This document shows positions 57,500 to 64,000 of a DNA stretch of 64,000 nt, in pieces. Position 1 is the stretch's first letter, and each line of letters starts with the position of its first letter. The translations under genes were made by a program, and so were the position numbers. Source of the stretch: Silene latifolia (lineage: Eukaryota; Streptophyta; Magnoliopsida; Caryophyllales; Caryophyllaceae). The stretch is from positions 169,900,325 through 169,964,324 of the forward strand of contig NC_133536.1 in the NCBI RefSeq assembly GCF_048544455.1, written 5' to 3'. The notes under the pieces were generated by a model. The model was not told the origin of the DNA, did no database searches, and was given only the letters and a program-made list of their open reading frames with translations.

Positions 57500-58120
57500 A
57501 TACCATTTAAACAACAATTTCTTCTCAAAATCAATCAATTCCTCTAGGATTAGGAGAAATCCGAAAATCAAATTGATTGGGCATTCAATTGAAACTTGAA
57601 GAAAAAAGGAGCATTTAAGCATCAACTTGGCGGGCAAGCCAAGACCGTCATCAAACAACAACGAAATCCAAGAGAAGAGCCCTCCTCCTCCATTGTTACA
57701 CCACCATATCGCTTTGCCTACCACGAGTTCAAATCGAGTAATGCTATGGCGGGCAATGACTAATTGACCCAACTAATGCAACATATGCATAAAGAAGCAT
57801 ACAATGATCAGGTGAATGCCTATTATGCCTAATATCCACCCCTTTACCATCTTGCTAGGCAAGGAATCCTTGATCCTTTGAGTTCTTTGCCAAATTGGGT
57901 GGATAGGAAAGTATTCTTTCATAATGCTTCTCAAGATGAAGAAAGGGATGATCGGGAAACAAGGAGAGAGAGAGGGAAGTTGATGATGAGAGCGGGGAAG
58001 GTAGTGGGTCTTGCCAAGATGATGAGGAAGAAGATCAAAGTTCAAGTGAAGAAGATGATGGTAAAAACTCTTGTTCAATGGAGGTAGATGATGATGAGGA
58101 TGTCGCGATGAGCGAAAATT
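57500..58120 (+). pseudogene. Athila ORF1 remnant
   Basis: Only the C-terminal quarter is recognisable: FAYHEFKSS near 57717, MQHMHKEAYNDQVNAYYA near 57778, HLARQGILDP near 57852 and LPNWVDRKVFFHNASQDEE to 57950. An acidic/basic decayed tail follows to about 58120. The N-terminal three quarters are deleted. The TGG codon in LPNW corresponds to the amber codon of the two reverse-strand copies. Confidence 0.72.
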
Positions 58121-60175
58121 GATAGTTGACTAAGCTTGAAGGAGGGCACTACAATGCGGGGTTGATCACTAATGCTAGTACCAACCTATTCCATTGTGAG
58201 TCTCCCACCCCTCTTTTTTCTTTGTTTTTGTCTCATGTTTCCATGACTTGTATAATATTTAACTTGTATCTTTTAGAGAGTCACTTTGGACTCTTGGTAG
58301 TTTTGAGTTTGGAGTCCTAGCCCCACTCAAAGAACTCCCACCTCGGTCACATTGAGGTGTTTATCTTTTTGCTCCCACTACAAGAATCCAAAATGACAAT
58401 CTTCATTTATGCGTTGCATTTCATGCCTTGTGAATGAACTTCCCTTTCTTTTTGCACTAACAATAGTGTTTTGTCCGGTTTGGGGAAGTTCACTCATAAG
58501 GAATGCGAGTTAATTCAACTTAGCTCTTCGAACAATAGAAAGTATGCACTATATAGTCTAGCTTAGTTTGCATCACTTGTATATCTTTATCACATGTAAA
58601 TTTTTCACATATAGTTTGCATCTAGTGTAGAATCATGCATCTTTCATTTCATTGCATTTGCACAATTCGCTATTGTTTTGTCCATTTGTGACAATGTCCA
58701 TTCTAAGTGTGGGGATGGGGAATTCTAACACTATCTAACTCAAAAAATTCAAAAATGATAAAAATTTTAAAAATCCAAAAACATGCTCTTCCCTTTGTAG
58801 TGTAGAAATGTTTATATTGTATATATATTTGTTTGTTTGTGTCCACCCCTATCACTTGGGACCGACTACGCCACATTCGAGGCATGAGAAATATGAATAC
58901 CACATGGTATGATCTTCCCAAATCTCCTTTTTCTTCTTATATGTTAATGACAATGCGGCTTCTTTTTGTTTGATGCGGTACAAACCAATGTTATCTTAGG
59001 AGTTGCATTTAGATTATATGGCATACTAGTGATAATAGCATTTGCATTAGGTTGTATATATGCTAGTTGCATCATGGCATGTCGTTGCATTTTAGGAAAA
59101 AATTTGTGAAAATGTCAAGTTGGGAAACTTGGCAAGTGTATATAGGCCATTGTAGATAATTTTTCTTCTTGAGACTTTGTTTGCTAGAATACCCTCAAGA
59201 CACCTTAGGATGTGTCATACTAGTATCTTTTGACCCATGTGCTAAGACCTAGTCAAGAGTACCTTGTGGTGTGATGACTCCTTGGCTACCGTTTATTCCG
59301 AGATGATCCTTGATGCCATGCAATCGTTCTTTCATTTCTATCATCATGTTTTGCCAATACAAAGGGAATGGGCACAATAATCTCCAATTTGAGTTCAAGT
59401 ACCAAAGTGAAAGCCAACAAGTTTGAAAAACAAAATTGCATCAATGAAAAGAGGAGCAAAAATAGCCTCCTATGCTTCAATAAAAGTGCCCTTGCTACGA
59501 AATGGGGTTAATTTGAAAATGTTCAAAGAGAATGCAAAGAATTGCCAAGTATCAAAATTGCCAAACATAAAAAATGGCAAAGAAATGTTCTCAAAAGACA
59601 AATGCCACAAGAAATTGAGGGGAAAACAAAACAAAAGCAAACCACCATTGTGAAACTCAAAGCATATTGATCCCTTTTATCCATTAATGATTCTTTCTTT
59701 GTTGCATGGTGGAGAGGGGACGACCCTTCTTCTTGTCTAGGCAAGATGGGGAATTCCACGATCCTACAGTGTTTCTAACACTATAGGGAACCTACTCTTG
59801 ACAAAAGCATTTAGCGATTGAGGATAAAAGTACCCTAGTTTGACACAACTTGGAGGTGATTTGTTGGTATCCTTTTAAACTTAGTAGCTTGGAGAAATGA
59901 TATCTACAATGGAATGTGTATCCTTTAATTGCTTCCTCTTTAGATGATTTCCGCCACTTAGATGAGGAAAGTGGCTATTCTTTTGTAGATGCATCCATTA
60001 CTTATCTTGTGTGCTTAATGCTTGGATGTCTCGCCATTTTGGCAATCCCCGCCTTGCCTTGAAAGAAGGCATCTTACCTCATAGATGTCTTGTTGTGAGT
60101 TGAAGGGGCGAAGTGAGACCCACTAATTGTCTCACATCGGCTAGTTATTAATAAGTGTCATAGTTTTAGTCACCT
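58121..60175 (+). other. 3' untranslated region of the forward Athila relative
   Basis: About 2 kb without a gene, collinear with the reverse of 42783-44691. The better conserved blocks are at 59215-59300 and 59690-60180. Confidence 0.7.
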
Positions 60176-60211
60176 CTTTACTCGGGACGAGCAAAGGTTC
60201 GGTTTGGGGAT
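60176..60211 (+). promoter_or_regulatory. Pre-PPT hairpin and polypurine tract
   Basis: CTTTACTCG / GGA / CGAGCAAAG at 60176-60196 (one A-C mismatch), then GTTCGGTTTGGGGAT and the LTR start TGATGTTAC at 60215. Confidence 0.72.
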
Positions 60212-60214
60212 ATT

Positions 60215-61090
60215 TGATGTTACTCATATTTGTGCACATTTAGTCCCCGAACTAGCCTCGTTCCTATGCTTTCTAGTGCTTATTAGGGTCGTTTCTTATC
60301 TTTAGTTCCCTACTTTGCATATTCTTTGAGGTTTTGTGTCCTTGGTAGGAGAGGATTGCTATCCTTGCATTTATGTAGCAAAGTAGAGCTAAATGGAGTG
60401 CATCTAATGACCAAGCATCAAAGAGGAGACCATTAATAAAGACCTAAGTGAATAAATGAAGTACAATGGGCAATGATGAAGACCCCCATGACCTCCAAAC
60501 GATCCCCAAGGATCCTTAGGCAGTCAAAGAAGAAGAAGACGAGCTGATCAAAGATCCGGGCGTCCCGAGCCCAGGTCAGGCGTCTCAAGCCTCAAACCGG
60601 GCGTCTCACCTTCACATCGAGCGGATCCCTGGGCAGCACGAGTTTGCTTCAATGTCAATCCGGACGGCTCCTTATGGGACTTGCAAAGCACTAATCTTCT
60701 TCTTAGGAACTTAATCGCCATTTAAGCCCTTAGTTACCCTAATACTTGTACTTATATAAATACCCTATTGTGTTAGGGGATTAATCACCAAGTTATAATT
60801 TAGCATTAATCAAGTTTAGAGATTACTAATTAAGTTGTATTCACTCATTTCAATATTAATCAAATCTTAATTCCTCTTTAATCATTCAAGTGATCTTAGT
60901 TTGAGTTGGGTAATTTGAAGACTATTTGGTTTTATTGAAGACTTGACAACTCTTCCTCATTCATCAAGTGTTCTTCTATTATTTTGCTTATTATTTGGAC
61001 CATCCTTAAGTTGGTATAATTCCTTTTGCCCTTGCTTAATTAATTATTGCTTACTCATTCATCATGTTTAACTTTGCTAATATTTGAGAG
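60215..61090 (+). repeat. Athila-type LTR, forward, cut by the LINE
   Basis: Begins TGATGTTACTC. CG-rich words (CGGGCGTCCCGAGCC, CGGGCGTCTC, ATCGAGCGGATCC) lie at 60555-60625 and a TATA box TATATAAATA at 60753-60762. It is collinear with the other Athila LTRs until about 61085. Confidence 0.75.
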
Positions 61091-61144
61091 ATGATAAAAT
61101 CTAGAGAGAGAAACGATTTAGGTTAACTTCATCTTTGATTAGCA

Positions 61145-62435
61145 ATGGCTCGTCAAAAAAGAAATCAATCTAGATATAGTAGAGTAATTAGAGTAGTAAA
61201 TCATAATAATCCTCAAAAAACTCCCAAAAAAACACAGATTAGTAATAGTATTTCACATAATAATAAATCTGGTTCTAGGTTTCAACATCTCGATCAGGAA
61301 ATTGACGATTCTCAGGTTGATATTCAGGTTGAGGATTGCGTTCTTGATGAGGAATGGGGAAATCAGGCCATTCAATTTCAGTAATGGTATGGATTCAATC
61401 GTTGAAGAAGATTCAGATGATGGGAGCAATTGGACGGAGGTGAATTCGCGATCAAGGTCAAGTTCTGAAAGAGTAAGTCCTCTTCGTTTGACTTCTGATG
61501 ATACTGAATCTGAGTTAGCATATTGGTCGACTGCTGTCTATTGTTCCGTGCTTGGTGCGAATCCTCCGTTTAAGACCATTGATGGGTTTGTAAAGCGGGT
61601 TTGGGTATATACTGAATATGATCAGATTTCTTTTCATTCCAATGGCATATTTCTAGTTCGTTTCAAACCTGAGGCTATGAAGTTACGAGTCTTACAGTCT
61701 GGGCCTGTCTTTTTTGATAACAAACCTGTGGTTGTCAAAGAATGGACACCGAATTCTAAGTTGATTCGTGAGGCTGTTGATATGGTACCAATCTGGATCA
61801 GGTTCTATGGATTAGCTCTCAAGTTTTGGGGGAATGAGTTGAACAAGATTGCATGTCTGGTAGGGGTTCATGTGAGGTGTGATAGCAATACACAACTGAA
61901 AACCTTCATAGGGCATGCGAGGGTGATAGTTGAAGTCAAAATGGGGGCAGATCTGCCTGATGTGATAGAATTCACTAATGAGTTGGATGTCTTGCACAGG
62001 CAGATTGTGCACTATGAATGGAAGCCTATCATTTGTACGGAGTGTAAGGGTGTGGGTCATGTGGCTAGAGATTGCAGGACTAAGCAGCACAAGGGGCAAA
62101 GGTAGGTCAGACAAAAGTGGGTTCCAAAGGGGAGGGTTCAGCAACAACATGTTGTTGTACCTGAGCCTGATGTGATTCCACCACCTGCTAGTTCTTTAAG
62201 GGTCCAACCCAGGAACAATTTTAGCCTTTCCAGAGGCTTTGTTACTCCAATCCCTGTGTCATTTACTCCTTTCTCTCCAGCAGGAGTTCTGACTAAATTT
62301 ACTAGGCAAGGGGGCATGAGCATGGGTAGTGGCAGGAGAACTTTTTTGGAGGTTCTTGAGCATTCTGTGCAGTATAAAGTGATTGAGGAGGAGACAGGGG
62401 AGCAAGGCCTTGTCATTGAGAATGGGCAGTATTGA
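61145..62435 (+). pseudogene. LINE ORF1 (DUF4283, CCHC knuckle), frameshift and amber codon
   Basis: ATG at 61145 opens MARQKRNQSRYSR, a basic start. This frame stops at 61382-61384 (TAA). The main body is in another frame that could also start at ATG 61389. It carries YWSTAVYCSVLGANPPF, VWVYTEYDQISFHSNGIFLV, VVVKEWTP and VPIWIRFYGL, the DUF4283 pattern of plant L1 ORF1, then the zinc knuckle CTECKGVGHVARDC at about 62037-62078. TAG at 62103-62105 interrupts, but the same frame stays open to TGA at 62433-62435. ORF1 binds LINE RNA in related elements. Confidence 0.82.
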
Positions 62436-64000
62436 GTTCTGGAACGTGCGTGGTATGAATAGTGTAAATAAGCATAAAGGTATTAGGTGGTTTTTGCATT
62501 TAAATAATTTAGGAGTATGTGGGCTTTTAGAAACTAGAGTTAAAACTTTTGCAATTAAGAAAGTACATCAAGGGATTAGTTCTCATTGGTCTTTGGTTCA
62601 AAATAATGACAGCCATGATGGGGGCAGGATATGGATTCTCTGGGATGCAAGTAATTATGATGTGGAGGTTTTGAGAAGTGAGGCTCAGGTGGTGCATACC
62701 AGACTTACGTTTCTACCAACTGGGAATGTTTGGTGGTTATCAATGGTATATGGGTATAACAGATTGGTTGATCGTTCTACTTTATGGCAATCTATTAAGT
62801 GTATGAAGAATTCTATTAGGGGTCCTTGGGTTGTTATGGGTGACTTTAACAATGTGTTGGCTATGAATGAGAGAATTGGGTCAGAGATTACTGATGTTGA
62901 GGTAAGGGATTTTCAGGAGTGTGTTGACTATTGTGGTTTGTGTGACATTCCTACTCAAGGAGCTTGTTTCACATGGACAAACAAACATGAGATTGGGGAC
63001 TTGAAATTCAACAGAATTGATAGAACACTAGTCAATGATAGCTGGCTAGTAGAGTATCCAAATACCATTACTATGTATCACCCTGAGGGAGTTTTTGATC
63101 ATTGCCCGTGCACAATGAAGCTCACCTCTGAAGTAGGACTACAGAAAAGATGCTTTAAATACTTCAACATGTGGGGGAAGAATCCTGAATTTCTTGATAC
63201 TGTTCAGGCTATTTGGAGGGTTCCTTTGTATGGGTATAAAATGTTTCAGTTAGTTAAGAAACTTAAACTATTGAAACAACCATTGAAAGAGCTTAACAGT
63301 GCTGGATATGCCAACATTGAGACCACTACTAAGGTTGCACTGAAGCATCTTCACAGCATGCAGACTCAGTTGCAGGTTGACCCTACTAATATTGGACTAC
63401 AGCAGGCAGTTAAGGATGTTGATCTCCTCTATAAAGAACGTGAGATAGCTATGAGAAGTTTTCTTGCACAAAAGGCTAAAACTCAATGGCTTAGTGATGG
63501 AGATGACAATACTCATTACTTCCATAGGTTCATCAAAGCTCGCAGGATGCAGAATAGGATCCTTGGAATATATGACATGGATGGTAATAATCATACTACT
63601 CCTGCTTCTATTGAAGAAGCATTTCTAAAATACTACAAGAAACTTCTGGGAACTCAAACTAAAGTGGTTAAGGTGCATAGGGGTATAGTCCAGAAAGGCA
63701 ACTTGGTAACTAATGAGCATAAATTGAGGTTAATTAGTGATGTGACTGATAATGAGATCAAAGAGGCTTTGTTCTCTATACCTGCTGATAAAGCACCTGG
63801 ACCTGATGGGTATAACTCTCAATTTTTTAAAGATTCTTTTGAAATTATTCGAGATGATTTATGCTGTGCTGTGAAATAATTTTTTTCTGCTGGAAGAATG
63901 CTTAAGCAAGTCAACTCTACCACCTTGACTCTAATTCCTAAGAAGGACAGACCCTTGACAGTGGCTGATTTCAGACCAATTGCATGTTGCAATGTGGTCT
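62422..64000 (+). pseudogene. LINE ORF2: endonuclease and start of RT, one ochre codon, partial
   Basis: I choose ATG 62422 (MGSIEFWNVRGMNS) because it overlaps the ORF1 stop by 14 nt and begins at the endonuclease. Endonuclease motifs: NVRG (Asn 8), LLETR (Glu 37), WVVMGDFNNVL, CFTWTNK, FNRIDRTLVND and FDHCP. After the linker, WLSDGDDNTHYFHR and KAPGPDGYNSQFFKDSF mark the start of RT. TAA at 63877-63879 interrupts in the place where relatives read QEFF, and the frame continues open with FFSAGRMLKQVNSTTLTLIP and DFRPIACCNV to the window end. RT catalytic residues are beyond the edge. Confidence 0.88.

Larger units (their letters stand above)
56397..61090 (+). mobile_element. Diverged pol-less Athila relative, forward strand, 5' part missing
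   Basis: Contains protease tail, spacer, ORF1 remnant, 3' UTR, hairpin, PPT and most of an LTR, in the same order as the reverse-strand array but about 10-20% diverged by eye (for example 59700-59830 against the reverse of 43150-43270). It starts at the junction 56396/56397 and is cut at about 61090 by the LINE. Confidence 0.78.
61090..64000 (+). mobile_element. L1-type LINE, 3' end outside window
   Basis: A non-LTR element with ORF1 (DUF4283 plus zinc knuckle) and ORF2 (endonuclease, then RT), inserted in an Athila LTR. The 5' border is only approximate (about 61090-61105). The 5' UTR is short, about 50 bp. Both ORFs have a nonsense codon. Confidence 0.85.

Noticed and set aside
61812..62150. 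A 112-codon reverse frame across LINE ORF1
   Set aside because: Shadow of the DUF4283/zinc-knuckle coding strand.
1..64000. A host protein-coding gene, microRNA or bacterial-type operon
   Set aside because: All recognisable domains are retrotransposon domains; remaining stretches are LTRs, UTRs or unreadable.

Overview
The window is plant nuclear repeat DNA, very probably from a eudicot. It is AT-rich and every recognisable coding block belongs to a retrotransposon: Copia Angela-type and Sirevirus-type, Ty3/gypsy Tat, chromovirus-like and Athila, and one plant L1 LINE. I see no host gene, tRNA, rRNA or CRISPR. A Caryophyllales origin is only a guess from the style of the elements.

Layout. 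(1) 1-8223: an Angela-like Copia element with its 5' LTR cut by the window edge, decayed pol and an intact 3' LTR. It appears to sit inside the 5' LTR of a Sirevirus-like Copia. (2) 8224-25501: the Sirevirus itself, split by two younger insertions. One is a complete 9.2-kb element with 3.1-kb LTRs and no coding capacity (8775-18013, target duplication CTTCA). The other is a solo LTR of the same family (20700-24009, target duplication ATGAA). (3) 25502-32071: a stub of a chromovirus-type LTR, then a decayed Tat-lineage pol with a second, archaeal-type RNase H, followed by an antisense additional ORF with its own TATA box. (4) 32072-40985: a pile of fragments: an Angela-family LTR, a small reverse-strand Copia LTR, a possible Tat LTR with PBS, an Athila gag scrap, an Athila LTR, a reverse-strand chromovirus-like 3' LTR, and the 3' end of another Athila. 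(5) 40986-56396: a reverse-strand Athila-type array. One element (LTR-gag-protease-ORF1-LTR, no RT/RNase H/integrase) shares its right LTR with the nearly identical 3' half of a second copy. (6) 56397-61090: a diverged forward-strand relative of the same pol-less family, head to head with the array. (7) 61090-64000: an L1-type LINE with ORF1 and ORF2, each carrying a nonsense codon, running off the window.

How the parts work together. None of the LTR elements here is autonomous. The large-LTR element and the pol-less Athila family keep cis signals (LTR, PBS, PPT), so mobilisation would need RT and integrase from related elements elsewhere. The Athila family also keeps gag, protease and ORF1.

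Most interesting signals. First, every readable polypurine tract is preceded by a short hairpin whose stem sequence differs between families but whose apex is nearly constant (about G-RGGA-C). It occurs in Angela, the large-LTR element, the chromovirus-like LTR and three Athila contexts. Second, the U3 regions of several gypsy LTRs carry clusters of short self-complementary words, a different word in each family. In the pol-less Athila the same words recur upstream of ORF1 beside a TATA box and a CA-rich leader, which suggests an internal promoter. Third, near-identical duplicate copies in the window differ mostly at CAG/CTG, which may be an assembly artefact at methylated CHG sites.
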